This document shows, one piece after another, positions 42,671-56,376 of a stretch of DNA of 64,000 nt. Below the pieces are notes generated by a model. That model ran no database searches and had not been told where the DNA came from. It saw only the letters and a list, made by a program, of their open reading frames with translations. The translations under genes and the position numbers were made by a program. The DNA is from Solirubrobacter sp963736505 (lineage in GTDB: Bacteria; Actinomycetota; Thermoleophilia; Solirubrobacterales; Solirubrobacteraceae): positions 62,001-126,000 of the forward strand of contig CAVTOZ010000005.1 in NCBI GenBank assembly GCA_963736505.1, given 5' to 3'. Every line of letters begins with the position of its first letter. The stretch's first letter is position 1.

Positions 42671-42723
42671 ATGGCGGTCCGGGCCCGCCGGAATGCGGCG
42701 TACCTCCGGACGCGTTCACTCGC

Positions 42724-44019
42724 TCACACCCGGGACGCTCCTCGCTTCCGCTCGCGCCGCAGCTGGAACATGTAGTCGTCGTAGTCGACCTGCATCGTGT
42801 GCCGCTTGGACGCGACGTAGCGGCGGTGCATGACCGCCCGCTCGTGCTCGATGTCGGCCAGCATCTCGGCCCGCGGCGGCAACGCGTAGCGGCCCGTCAG
42901 GTGGTCGCAGACCCACTCCGACTGCACCTCCGCGAGCGGCATCGTGGCGCCCAGCGGCTGCAGCAGCGCGAGGAAGTACAGCCGCTCGATGTCGGGGTGG
43001 AAGACGCGCCGGTAGAGCGGCAGGTCGTTGTCGGGCGCCGAGACGAAGCCCTCGTCGAAGAACGGGAAGCTGACCTTGTAGCCGGTGCAGTAGATGACGA
43101 TGTCGGCCGGCTCCTCGGTGCCGTCCGCGAACACGACGGTGCGCTCGGTCAGCCGCGCGATGTTCGGCTTCGGCGCGATCTCGCCGTGCGCGATGCGCGA
43201 GAGGATGTCGTCGGAGATCGTCGGGTGCGCCTCCAGCAGCGCGTGGTCGGGCTTCGGCAGCCCGTAGCGCTCCATGTCGCCGACGGCGGTGCGGATGACC
43301 GTCTGCAGCACCTTCTGGCGCACGCGGAACGGGACGTTGGGCAGCGTCGCCAGCGTGTCCAACGGGCGACCGAAGACGTACTTGGGGATCACGTGCGCGC
43401 CGCGCCGGGCGGCGAGGAACACGCGCTCGGCCGAGAACGACGCCTCGACCGCGATGTCCATCGCCGAGTTGCCCATGCCGAGCAGCACGACGCGCTTGTC
43501 GCGGAAGAAGCTCGGGTCCTCGCCGGTGTAGTGGTGCGAGTGCATCTGCACGCCTTCGAAGACGTCGGACCCCGGGAACGCGGGCTCCGGCCAGCGCGGG
43601 TCCCAGTGATGGCCGTTGGCGACCAGCAGCGCGTCGTAGGCGCGCTCCTCCCCCGTGTCGAGCCGCACGCGCCACTCCGCGCCGGGCTTGGCGGCGTGCT
43701 CGACGCCGGTGCCGAACGTGATCCTGTCGCGGAAGCCGAAGTGGTCGACGTAGGCGTCGAAGTACGCGGCGATGTGCGTGTGGTGCGGGAAGTCCGGATA
43801 CGAGTCCGGCATCGGGAAGTCCGAGTACTCCATCCGCTTGCGCGACGTGTTGATGTGCAGCGAGCGGTACGACGAGGACATCCCGTTCGTGTTCTTGAAG
43901 ACCCAGTTGCCGCCCACGCGGTCGGACTTCTCGAAGCAGTCGAACGCGATGCCGCGCCCGTGCAGGGCCTTCGCCGCCGCTATGCCGGAGGAGCCGGCCC
44001 CGATCACACATGCCTTCAC
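42724..44019 (-). CDS. Flavin-containing monooxygenase
   Basis: 431 residues. FAD site GAGSSGIAAAKAL, Baeyer-Villiger/FMO fingerprint FEGVQMHSHHY, NADP site LLGMGNSAMDIAVE and the motif near ANGHHWDPRWPEPAFPG. It oxygenates nitrogen, sulfur or carbon atoms of small molecules using NADPH and oxygen; the substrate is unknown. It stands alone and is divergent from the Nudix gene with 26 bases between starts. Confidence 0.93.
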   Translation of the reverse strand: MKACVIGAGSSGIAAAKALHGRGIAFDCFEKSDRVGGNWVFKNTNGMSSSYRSLHINTSRKRMEYSDFPMPDSYPDFPHHTHIAAYFDAYVDHFGFRDRITFGTGVEHAAKPGAEWRVRLDTGEERAYDALLVANGHHWDPRWPEPAFPGSDVFEGVQMHSHHYTGEDPSFFRDKRVVLLGMGNSAMDIAVEASFSAERVFLAARRGAHVIPKYVFGRPLDTLATLPNVPFRVRQKVLQTVIRTAVGDMERYGLPKPDHALLEAHPTISDDILSRIAHGEIAPKPNIARLTERTVVFADGTEEPADIVIYCTGYKVSFPFFDEGFVSAPDNDLPLYRRVFHPDIERLYFLALLQPLGATMPLAEVQSEWVCDHLTGRYALPPRAEMLADIEHERAVMHRRYVASKRHTMQVDYDDYMFQLRRERKRGASRV

Positions 44020-44045
44020 GGCATCGACGTTACCCTTGCGCGGCG

Positions 44046-44426
44046 ATGGACGAGCCGGAGGTCAGGGCGGCGGGCGGCGTGGTGCGGCGTGACGGCCGGA
44101 TCGCCGTCGTGCACCGCCCGCGCTACGACGACTGGTCGCTGCCCAAGGGCAAGCTCGACCCGGGCGAGAGCTCCGAGCAGGCGGCGGTGCGCGAGGTGCG
44201 CGAGGAGACCGGACTGGAGTGCGCGCTCGGCGAGGAGCTGTCCTCGACCTCCTACCACGACCGCAAGGGGCGCTCGAAGGTCGTTCGCTACTGGCTGATG
44301 GATCCCGTCGGGGGCGAGTTCACGCCCAACGACGAGGTCGACGAGCTGCGCTGGCTCACGCCCGCCGAGGCCGCGGCGCTGCTCACGTATCCCCGTGACG
44401 TCGAGCTGACACAGGAGATTCCATGA
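44046..44426 (+). CDS. Nudix hydrolase (MutT-like)
   Basis: 126 residues from ATG 44046; a longer open frame upstream overlaps the divergent gene. Nudix box GKLDPGESSEQAAVREVREE followed by TGLE. The protein is just one Nudix domain. It probably removes damaged nucleotides such as 8-oxo-dGTP or another nucleoside diphosphate derivative. The start of the cysteine-desulfurase-like gene overlaps its stop (ATGA). Confidence 0.93.
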   Translation: MDEPEVRAAGGVVRRDGRIAVVHRPRYDDWSLPKGKLDPGESSEQAAVREVREETGLECALGEELSSTSYHDRKGRSKVVRYWLMDPVGGEFTPNDEVDELRWLTPAEAAALLTYPRDVELTQEIP

Positions 44427-45568
44427 ACCGCGACCGCTTCCCCGCGCTGCGCGACGGCTGGGCCCGTCTCGACGGCCCCGCCGGCAGTCAGGTGGTCGAC
44501 AGCGCGATCGAGGCGATGGCGGACTGGATGCGCTCCGGCAGCGCGGCCAACCACGGCGGCGCGTTCAAGGCGGCACACGAGACCGACGCGCTGATCGAGG
44601 GCACGCGCGCGGCCTGCGCGGCGCTGCTCGGCGGCGAGCCGTCGGGCGTCGCGTTCGGGCCGAGCTTCACGGCGCTGACGATGCGCTTCGCGGCGACCGT
44701 CGTGCGTGAGCTCGAGCCGGGCGACGAGATCGTCCTCACGCGGCTCGACCACGACTCCAACGTGCGGCCGTGGACGATCGCGGCGGCCCGCGCCGGCGTG
44801 CGCGTGCGCTTCGCCGAGCCGGACCCCGAGACGCTCGAGCTGCCCTCCGCGGCGGTGGAGGCGGTGCTGAGCGAGCGCACGCGCTGGGTCGCGGTGACCG
44901 CGGCCTCGAACGCGATCGGGACGGTGCCGGACCTGCCGGGGATCATCGCCGCCGCCCACCGGCGCGGCGCGCGCGTGTACGTCGACGCGGTGCACGCGAC
45001 GCCGCACCGCCGCCACGACGTCGCCGGCCTCGACATCGACGTGCTCGGCTGCTCGGCCTACAAGTGGTTCGGGCCGCACGTCGGCGTGCTCTGCGCACGG
45101 CCGGAGATCCTGTCGGAGTTCCGCCCGGACAAGCTCAATCCGTCGCCCGACGACGCGCCGGACCGCTGGGAGCTCGGCACGCTGCCGTTCGAGTCGCTCG
45201 CGGGCGTGCGCGCGGCCGCCGAGTACATGCTCGAGCTCGACTTCGAGGCGCTGCGCGCGCACGAGGACTCGCTGCTGGGCGCCGCGCTCGAGGGACTCGG
45301 CTCGATGGACCACGTGACGCTCTACGGCGCCGCCGCCGACCGCGCCCCGACGCTGATGTTCAACGTCGCGGGCCGCAGCTCGGCGGAGACGGCCGCCGCG
45401 CTCGCCGAGCACGAGATCGCGGTCTGGGACGGCAACTACTACGCCTGGGAGCTGGAGCGGCACCTCGACCTCGCGCCGCACGGCGCAGTGCGGGCCGGCT
45501 TCCTGCACTACAACGACGGCGCCGATGCCGAGCGCCTCCTGGCGGCGGTGGCCGAACTCGGGGCGTAG
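44423..45568 (+). CDS. Cysteine desulfurase-like aminotransferase class V protein
   Basis: 381 residues from ATG 44423. Fold type I PLP enzyme: SGSAANHGGAFKAAHETD, DEIVLTRLDHDSNVRPW, ASNAIGTVPDLPGI, VYVDAVHATPH and PLP lysine in CSAYKWFGPHVGVL. Closest to the family of cysteine desulfurase-like proteins (TIGR01976 type), which lack the active-site Cys loop of IscS/SufS. Activity not established; possibly a selenocysteine or other aminotransfer reaction. Confidence 0.9.
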   Translation: MNRDRFPALRDGWARLDGPAGSQVVDSAIEAMADWMRSGSAANHGGAFKAAHETDALIEGTRAACAALLGGEPSGVAFGPSFTALTMRFAATVVRELEPGDEIVLTRLDHDSNVRPWTIAAARAGVRVRFAEPDPETLELPSAAVEAVLSERTRWVAVTAASNAIGTVPDLPGIIAAAHRRGARVYVDAVHATPHRRHDVAGLDIDVLGCSAYKWFGPHVGVLCARPEILSEFRPDKLNPSPDDAPDRWELGTLPFESLAGVRAAAEYMLELDFEALRAHEDSLLGAALEGLGSMDHVTLYGAAADRAPTLMFNVAGRSSAETAAALAEHEIAVWDGNYYAWELERHLDLAPHGAVRAGFLHYNDGADAERLLAAVAELGA

Positions 45569-45577
45569 CCTGCGCGC

Positions 45578-47518
45578 ATGACCCGGCAGGCACCCGTTCG
45601 GGTGATCTTCACCGGCCTCGTGCTGGTGATGCTGCTGGCGGCGCTCGACGGCACGATCGTCGCGACCGCGCTGCCGACGATCGTCGGCGAGCTCGGCGGA
45701 CTGCAGCACATCTCGTGGATCACGAGCGCGTACCTGCTCGCGCAGACCGCGGTCACGCCGCTGTACGGGAAGCTCGGCGACCTCTACGGGCGCAAGCGCG
45801 TCCTGCAGACCGCGGTCGTGATCTTCCTGATCGGCTCGGCGCTGTGTGGGCTGGCGAACAGCATGACCGTGCTGATCGCGTTCCGCGCGGTGCAGGGGCT
45901 CGGCGCCGGCGGGCTGATCGTGCTCACGCAGGCGACGATCGGCGACATCGTCCCGCCGCGCGAGCGCGGCAAGTACCAGGGGATCTTCGGCGGCGTGTTC
46001 GGCCTCGCGAGCGTCGCCGGGCCGCTGCTCGGCGGCGTGATCGTCGAGAACGCCTCGTGGCGCTGGGTGTTCTACGTCAACCTGCCGATCGGGCTCGTCG
46101 CGCTCGTCGTGCTCGCGCTCACGCTCCCCGCGGGCGCCGCGCGCGGCAAGCCGGTGATCGACTACCTCGGCGCGGGCCTGCTGGCGTCGGGGCTGAGCGC
46201 GATCGTGCTCGTCACGAGCCTCGGCGGGACGACGTGGGAATGGGGCTCGGGCGCGGTCATCTTCACGGCGCTGTTCGGGGTGGTCGCGCTGGTCGTCTTC
46301 GCGTTCGTCGAGACGCGGGCGACCGAGCCGATCCTGCCGCCCGCGCTGTGGCGCGAGCGCGTGTTCGCGAGCGCGGGCGCGCTGTCGCTGATCGTCGGCT
46401 TCGCGCTGTTCGGCGCGGTGACGTTCCTGCCGCTGTACTTCCAGACCGTCGACGCCGCCTCGCCGACCGGATCGGGGCTGCGGCTGGTGCCGATGATGCT
46501 CGGCGTGCTCGTGACGTCGATCGGCTCGGGCCAGGCGATCTCGCGGATCGGGCGCTACAAGGTGTTCCCGGTCGTGGGGACGGCCGTGATGGCGGTCGGG
46601 CTGTTCCTGCTCTCGGACCTCGGCGTCGGGACGAGCACGCTGACCGCGTCGCTGTACCTGCTCGTGCTCGGCCTCGGGCTGGGGCTGGTGATGCAGGTGC
46701 TGATCCTCGCCGTCCAGAACGCGGTGCCGTACGCGGTGCTCGGCTCGGCGACGTCGGGCGTGACGCTGATGCGCGGGATCGGCGGCTCGCTCGGCACGGC
46801 CGTGTTCGGCTCGATCTTCACCAACCGGCTGGCGAACGAGCTGTCCGGCGCTTCGCTGCCGCCGGCGCTGCAGAAGATCGTCGGCGGCGGCGGGCGCCTG
46901 ACGGGCGCGATGGTCGAGAAGCTGCCCGCCGACGCCCGGCTCGCCTACGAGCAGGCCTACGTGCACGCGCTGACGCCGGTCTTCCGCGTGGCCTCGGTCG
47001 TCGCGCTGCTCGGGTTCGCGCTCAGCTGGCTGCTGCCGGAGAAGCCTCTGCGCGCGACGGCGGCGACCAGCACCGGGCTCGAGGACGGCCTCGCCGCGCC
47101 GAAGGCGGCCGACTCGCTCGCGGAGCTCGAGCGCGCGCTCTCCCAGGTGACCACGCTCGAGGAGCGGCGCCAGTTCCGCGGCGCGGTCGCCGAGCGCGCG
47201 GGGGTCGACGTCAGCCCGGGCGGCGTATGGGCGCTGGTGCGGATCTGCGAGCTCGGGCTCCACGGAGCCGGCGACCGCGCCCGCGAGATCGGCGTCACCG
47301 AGGAGCGGATCGCCGAGGTCGTCGGCGAGCTGCGCACCGACGGGCTGATCGACGACGACGGGGCCACGCCGCGGGGGAAGGCGTTCACGGATCAGCTCCT
47401 CAGCGCGCGGAGGGAGCTGATGAGCGAGGCGCTCGACGATCCCGTCGCCGAGGAGCGGCCGGAGGTCGCGGCGCTCCTTCGCGAGTTGTCGGCGGAGCTG
47501 GTGGGCGAGAGGCCGTAG
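45578..47518 (+). CDS. MFS exporter (DHA2/EmrB-QacA type) with C-terminal winged-helix-like extension
   Basis: 646 residues. About 14 membrane helices up to residue 490: VMLLAALDGTIVATALPTIV (motif D1 of DHA2), GKLGDLYGRKRVL, VQGLGAGGLIVLTQA and PLLGGVIVENASWRW. It exports drugs or metabolites using protons. The last 150 residues are soluble and resemble a MarR-type winged helix (LEERRQFRGAVAERAG, ICELGLHGAGDRAREIGVTE, GELRTDGLIDDDG). Such a fusion is unusual. No separate regulator gene is next to it. Confidence 0.9.
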   Translation: MTRQAPVRVIFTGLVLVMLLAALDGTIVATALPTIVGELGGLQHISWITSAYLLAQTAVTPLYGKLGDLYGRKRVLQTAVVIFLIGSALCGLANSMTVLIAFRAVQGLGAGGLIVLTQATIGDIVPPRERGKYQGIFGGVFGLASVAGPLLGGVIVENASWRWVFYVNLPIGLVALVVLALTLPAGAARGKPVIDYLGAGLLASGLSAIVLVTSLGGTTWEWGSGAVIFTALFGVVALVVFAFVETRATEPILPPALWRERVFASAGALSLIVGFALFGAVTFLPLYFQTVDAASPTGSGLRLVPMMLGVLVTSIGSGQAISRIGRYKVFPVVGTAVMAVGLFLLSDLGVGTSTLTASLYLLVLGLGLGLVMQVLILAVQNAVPYAVLGSATSGVTLMRGIGGSLGTAVFGSIFTNRLANELSGASLPPALQKIVGGGGRLTGAMVEKLPADARLAYEQAYVHALTPVFRVASVVALLGFALSWLLPEKPLRATAATSTGLEDGLAAPKAADSLAELERALSQVTTLEERRQFRGAVAERAGVDVSPGGVWALVRICELGLHGAGDRAREIGVTEERIAEVVGELRTDGLIDDDGATPRGKAFTDQLLSARRELMSEALDDPVAEERPEVAALLRELSAELVGERP

Positions 47519-47529
47519 AACCGTCGGGC

Positions 47530-48345
47530 TCAGAGGTCGAACGATCCCCGCACCACGCGATCCCACGCGCGGTCGGGGAGCACGCGCCGGACGCCCATCA
47601 GCAGCCGGGCCGAGGCGGTGACGGGCACGCGCGTGCGGGCGCGCCGAGCCTCCAGCGCCTTCAAGATCGCCGCCGCGACGTCGTCCGGCTCCCCGCCAAG
47701 GCGCGCCGCCGGCCCCTCGTAGATCTCCCGCGTCGCCTTCGCCACCGAGGCGTTGAACGCGCCGTACACGCCGCCGCCGGCGCCGACCTGCGCCGCCGCC
47801 GTCTCGCCGAACTCGCTCTTGATCAGGCCCGGCTCGATCACGATCACGTCGATCCCGAACGGGGCGACCTCGACGCGCAGCGCGTCGCTCAGCGCCTCGA
47901 CCGCGTACTTCGTCGCGTGGTAACCGCCGCCGCCGGGGAACGTCAGCCGGCCGCCCATCGAGGACACGTTGACGATCCTGCCCGCGCCGGCCGCGCGCAT
48001 CTGCGGCAGCACGAGCTGGGTCAGGCGCAGCAGGCCGAACACGTTCGTCTCGAACTGGCGCCGCACCTCGTCCATCGAGAGCGTCTCGAGCGCTCCCGAG
48101 AGGCTGTAGCCGGCGTTGTTGACGAGCGCGCCGAGCGGCGCCTCGACCTGCGCGACGGCCGCCTCCATCGAGGCCTCGTCGGTGACGTCGAGCGCGAGCG
48201 TGCGGCACCCGCTCAACCCCGCGAGCGTCTCCGGCTTGCGCGCCGTCGCGTAGACCGTCCACCCGGCCGCCGCCAACCGCGCGGCCGTGGCGCGGCCGAT
48301 GCCCGTCGAGCAGCCCGTGATCAGGACGCTCCGGGCTGCCGCCAT
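47530..48345 (-). CDS. Short-chain dehydrogenase/reductase
   Basis: 271 residues. NAD(P) site TGCSTGIGRATA, NNAG, catalytic Ser in VNVSSMGG and Tyr-Lys pair in YHATKYAVE. Classical SDR for ketone or alcohol oxidation. The start codon overlaps the stop of the GlsB-like gene by one base, so both are in one transcript. The substrate is unknown. Confidence 0.94.
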   Translation of the reverse strand: MAAARSVLITGCSTGIGRATAARLAAAGWTVYATARKPETLAGLSGCRTLALDVTDEASMEAAVAQVEAPLGALVNNAGYSLSGALETLSMDEVRRQFETNVFGLLRLTQLVLPQMRAAGAGRIVNVSSMGGRLTFPGGGGYHATKYAVEALSDALRVEVAPFGIDVIVIEPGLIKSEFGETAAAQVGAGGGVYGAFNASVAKATREIYEGPAARLGGEPDDVAAAILKALEARRARTRVPVTASARLLMGVRRVLPDRAWDRVVRGSFDL

Positions 48346-48623
48346 CAGCGTCTTCCAGGCATCCCCGGGTCGACCAGGCCGCCGCCGCGCCGGCGCCGGA
48401 TCACGTACATGATCGCGACCGAGCAGCAGAAGCCGAGGAACCAGCCCGCGCCGTACGTGCCGCCCGTGATCAGCGCGACGATCAGCGTCGCGATGACCGA
48501 GCCGGCGATGCCGACGAGCATCGTCTGCAGCAGGCTCAGCGGGTCCTTGCCCGGCAGCGCCAGCCGCGCCAGCGCGCCCGTGAACAGCCCGACGATGGCC
48601 GCGACGATCAGGCCGACGAGCAT
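48345..48623 (-). CDS. GlsB/YeaQ/YmgE family stress membrane protein
   Basis: 92 residues, four short membrane helices. Gly-rich helices VGLIVAAIVGLFTGALARL and LQTMLVGIAGSVIATLIVAL are typical of the transglycosylase-associated family. These proteins are stress-induced in other bacteria, function unknown. It overlaps the 3' end of the beta-helix protein gene by 16 bases. Confidence 0.9.
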   Translation of the reverse strand: MLVGLIVAAIVGLFTGALARLALPGKDPLSLLQTMLVGIAGSVIATLIVALITGGTYGAGWFLGFCCSVAIMYVIRRRRGGGLVDPGMPGRR

Positions 48624-50185
48624 GTGCGGAACCTCTTCGATGACTTCACGGTGCGTCCGTCCTTCGTCTTGACTCGCACCTCAAGCGTATAGCTCCCTCG
48701 CGGGAGCCTGGACACCTTGATGGTCCGCTTCAGCTCGGAGGACTTCGTCACCCGCAGCCTCCGCTTGGAGTTGACGTAGACATCGACGCCGGTGACCGTG
48801 CCGCCCGTGGCGATCTTGACGCGGACCGACTGCGAGCGCGACGTCAGGCACTTCTTGTTCGAGGCGAGCGTGACGGTGACCTTCGGCGGCGTCTTGGCGC
48901 CGGGAAGCGGAGTGGGCGCCGGGCTCGGCAGCGGCAGCGCGACGGCGAGCGGCAGCGTCGTCAACGTCCGGTCCTCGCCGAACGTCGTCCCGGTCGGGCT
49001 CGAGGCCACGACCCGGTAGTGGTACGTCGCGCCCGGCGCGAGGCCGGTCAGCGTCACCTGCACGTCCTTCGGCAGTGTGCCCGCCCCGACGGAGCCGCCG
49101 TCGGCGGAGGCCCCGTAGCCGTCGGTGGCGCCGTAGTCGACGTGGAAGGACGTCGTGTCGCCGCGCGCATCCACGCTCGCGGGAATGATCGCGCCGGTCT
49201 GCGAGATCGCGGTCACCTGGCCCGCGGTCACGACCGGCTTCGTCGGGACCCACTCGTACGCGCCCATGTCGGGCAGCGGGCCGAGCAGGCGCGGGTTGCC
49301 GTCCAGGTCGGTCTCCTGAGCGACCACGTCCTTGAACCCGGCGTTGATCGTCGGCGAGCCCGCCACCGGCCGCAACGGCTGCGAGAGGTCGGAGAAGATC
49401 GTCTCCAGCGGCGTCGAGATCACGCCGCCGGCGGCGTGCACGTCGCCTTCGGACGTCGCCATCCGCGACGCCTCGACGCGGACCTGCGCGCCGGTCTGCG
49501 CCACGACGTCCTTGGCCCCGCCGCTGACGATGCTGCCGACGATCGAGGTGAACGGCGCCGTGTCGTCGAACGCGTAGCTGCGGACGCCGACGCCCGGCGA
49601 GACGGCGGTGACGTCGAACAGGCTGATCGTGGCGTCCGTCGGATCGGGCGGATCCGGGAAGTGCCACGCGTTGAGGGCGATCGCGTTCGGGCCGCCGGCC
49701 AGCGGGTTCGCGTGGCACGCGCTGTCGAGCACGTCCGTGTCGCCGTCGAACTCGCACACGGTCGAGGTCGCGACCCCGTCGGAGCTGTTGGACGCGTCGA
49801 CGCGCTCGACCGTGCCGTCGACCACGATCAGGATCACGTCGGCGGTGCCGTGGAGCGTGAGATCCGACACCGCGGAGCCGGAGCCGAGCAGGTGGAGACC
49901 GGCGGCGTCGAGCACGGGCCGCTGCCCGCGGATGCCGCGGACCGCGACCGACTTCGTGAATGTCACGGCGGGTCCGGTCGAATATGTCCCCGCGGTGACG
50001 TTGACGGTGTCGCCGTCGGCCACCTTGGCCGGCACGGCGGGCAACGCGCAGGGATCGATGTGGGTGCACGCGGCGTCGTCACCGCCCGTCGGACTGACGT
50101 ACCACTGCATCTCCGCTGCGTGCGCGCTCCCTGCGCCCGCGAGCATGAGCCCGGCCATCGTGGCCATCACCGTCCAGAACCGCAT
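48608..50185 (-). CDS. Secreted parallel beta-helix / Fn3-like protein
   Basis: 525 residues with a signal peptide (cleavage after AHA, residue about 23). The first 300 residues are a right-handed beta-helix (pectate lyase-like; YVSPTGGDDAACTHIDPC and repeated short strands), then a fibronectin type III-like domain (LTGLAPGATYHYRVVASSPT), a Pro-rich linker and a Lys-rich C-terminal domain. Likely a cell-surface or extracellular adhesin or polysaccharide-binding protein; no lyase active site was recognised. Confidence 0.82.
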   Translation of the reverse strand: MRFWTVMATMAGLMLAGAGSAHAAEMQWYVSPTGGDDAACTHIDPCALPAVPAKVADGDTVNVTAGTYSTGPAVTFTKSVAVRGIRGQRPVLDAAGLHLLGSGSAVSDLTLHGTADVILIVVDGTVERVDASNSSDGVATSTVCEFDGDTDVLDSACHANPLAGGPNAIALNAWHFPDPPDPTDATISLFDVTAVSPGVGVRSYAFDDTAPFTSIVGSIVSGGAKDVVAQTGAQVRVEASRMATSEGDVHAAGGVISTPLETIFSDLSQPLRPVAGSPTINAGFKDVVAQETDLDGNPRLLGPLPDMGAYEWVPTKPVVTAGQVTAISQTGAIIPASVDARGDTTSFHVDYGATDGYGASADGGSVGAGTLPKDVQVTLTGLAPGATYHYRVVASSPTGTTFGEDRTLTTLPLAVALPLPSPAPTPLPGAKTPPKVTVTLASNKKCLTSRSQSVRVKIATGGTVTGVDVYVNSKRRLRVTKSSELKRTIKVSRLPRGSYTLEVRVKTKDGRTVKSSKRFRTCSSA

Positions 50186-50242
50186 ACGACCTCCGTTGAC
50201 CCCGATCCGTCGGCGCCAGCCTACCGCCCGGAAATGAATCCG

Positions 50243-51738
50243 CTACGCGGAACTGGCCGTACGCGGAGGGTCGGCGCCGAGATCAGGAGAGCCGAAGCGG
50301 TCCGACGTGCCGGCCGACTCGTCCTCGCGCGGATCGCGTGCGGCGAGGTGGCGCAGGTGGCGATCGGCGACGCGGGCGCACTGGCGCCCCTCGTTGATCG
50401 CCCACACGATCAGCGACTGCCCGCGGCGCGCGTCGCCGGCGGCGAAGATGCCCTCGACCGACGTCGCATAGGCGCCCGCCTTGACGTTCGAGCGCGCGTC
50501 GCGCTCGACGCCGAGCGCGTCGAGCAGCGGCTGCTCCGGCCCGAGGAAGCCCATCGCGAGCAGGACCAGCTCGGCCGGACGCGTCTCCTCGGTGCCCGGG
50601 ACCGCGTCGAACGGCGGCTTGCCGCTGTTCTGCACCCAGTGCACCTGCTGCACGCGGCCGTTCCCGGTGAGCTGCGTCGTGGAGATGGCGAAGTCGCGCT
50701 CGCCGCCCTCCTTGAGCGCGTACGAGGTGCGCAGCTTCACGGGCCAGCGCGGCCACGGCGTGAGGTCGTCCGGGCGATGCGCGGGCGGCTCGCCGAGCAG
50801 CTCGATCTGCGTCACCGACGCGGCACCCTCGCGGTGCGAGTGGCCGACGCAGTCGGCGCCGGTGTCGCCGCCGCCGACGACCAGCACGTGCTTGCCGGCG
50901 GCGCTGATCGGGCGCTCCGGCGGGTTCCCGTCCAGACAGCGGGCGCGGTCGTAGAGGTACTCCATCGCGTAGTGGACGCCGTCGAGCTCGCGGCCGGTGA
51001 CGGGCAGGTCGCGCGGGACGCGCGAGCCGGTGGCGATCACGATCGCGTCGTGGCGCGCGCGCAGCTCCTCGGCGGAGACGTCGACGCCGACGTCGACGCC
51101 GTACTTGAACTCGACGCCTTCGGCCACGAGCTGCCGCAGGCGCCGCTCGACGACCCACTTCTCGATCTTGAAGTGCGGCACGCCGAAGCGCACCAGGCCG
51201 CCGCCGGCCTCGTCGCGCTCGTAGACGGTGACCGCGTGGCCGGCGCGGCGCAGCTGCTGCGCGGCGGCCAGGCCGGCCGGCCCGGCGCCGATCACGGCGG
51301 CCGTCATGCCGGTCTCGACCGCGGGCGGCCGCGGCACGATCCAGCCCTCGTCCCACGCGCGGTTGACGATCGAGACCTCGATCTGCTTGATCGCGACCGC
51401 GTCGCCCTCCCGGATCTCCAGCACGCAGGCCGCCTCGCAGGGAGCGGGGCAGAGCCGGCCGGTGAACTCCGGGAAGTTGTTGGTCGCGTGCAGCTGGTCG
51501 ATCGCCTCGCGCCAGCGGTCGCGGTAGACGAGGTCGTTCCAGTCCGGGATCAGGTTGCCCAGCGGGCAGCCGTTGTGGCAGAACGGGACGCCGCACTCCA
51601 TGCAGCGCGCGCCCTGCTCGCGCAGGCCCTCGACCGGCAGCGTGTTGACGAACTCCTTGAAGTCGTGGGTGCGCGTGCGCGGGTCGCGCTCGGGCTGCTC
51701 GACGCGGATGATCTCGAGGAAGCCGCCGACCTTGCCCA

Positions 51739-51739
<1 letters not shown>
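50243..51739 (-). CDS. gltD: Glutamate synthase small subunit
   Basis: 498 residues from ATG 51739, which overlaps the gltB stop (ATGA). N-terminal Fe-S cysteines in CMECGVPFCHNGCPLGN and CPAPCEAACVL, FAD site GAGPAGLAAAQQL, NADPH site VVGGGDTGADCVG and GIFAAGDARRGQSLIVWA at the end. It feeds electrons from NADPH to the large subunit, which makes two glutamates from glutamine and 2-oxoglutarate. Normal length for GltD. Confidence 0.97.
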
Positions 51740-56253
<4,514 letters not shown>

Positions 56254-56310
56254 GGGCAAGCGAGAGGGGTAGGGGAAGGCGCCCCGCCCGAAGCTCGGGA
56301 GGGAAGCGAA

Positions 56311-56339
56311 AAGGTAGCAACGGCTGATGTCGAGCCCAA
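56311..56339 (-). promoter_or_regulatory. Promoter of gltBD
   Basis: On the minus strand -35 box TTGGGC (56334-56339) and -10 box TACCTT (56311-56316) with a 17-base spacer, placing the transcript start about 50 bases before the gltB ATG. The region between is unusually AT-rich for this window. No obvious operator was recognised. Confidence 0.5.
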
Positions 56340-56376
56340 ATGGCCGAGCGGCGAGGTCTTTCGCCGAACGCAGCGG

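Larger units (their letters stand above)
42490..42713. repeat. 224-bp imperfect palindromic element with two mini-hairpin cores
   Basis: Left end GCGTCCGAAGGTACG (42490-42504) is matched, inverted, by the right end GCGTCCGGAGGTACG (42699-42713). Core C (minus, 42541-42584) and core D (plus, 42628-42670) lie symmetrically around the centre near 42602, where TCGCA and TGCGA also pair. It fills the gap between the glycosidase-like start and the monooxygenase stop. It holds no gene. Confidence 0.65.

Noticed and set aside
44288..48262. A 1324-codon open frame on the minus strand
   Set aside because: Antisense to the cysteine-desulfurase-like and MFS genes; composition is that of a shadow frame.
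56285..56345. Possible fifth mini-hairpin core before gltB (GTCGAGCCCAAATGGCC and flanks)
   Set aside because: Only the linker and part of hairpin 2 fit; hairpin 1 does not pair, and the segment is better explained as the gltBD promoter.
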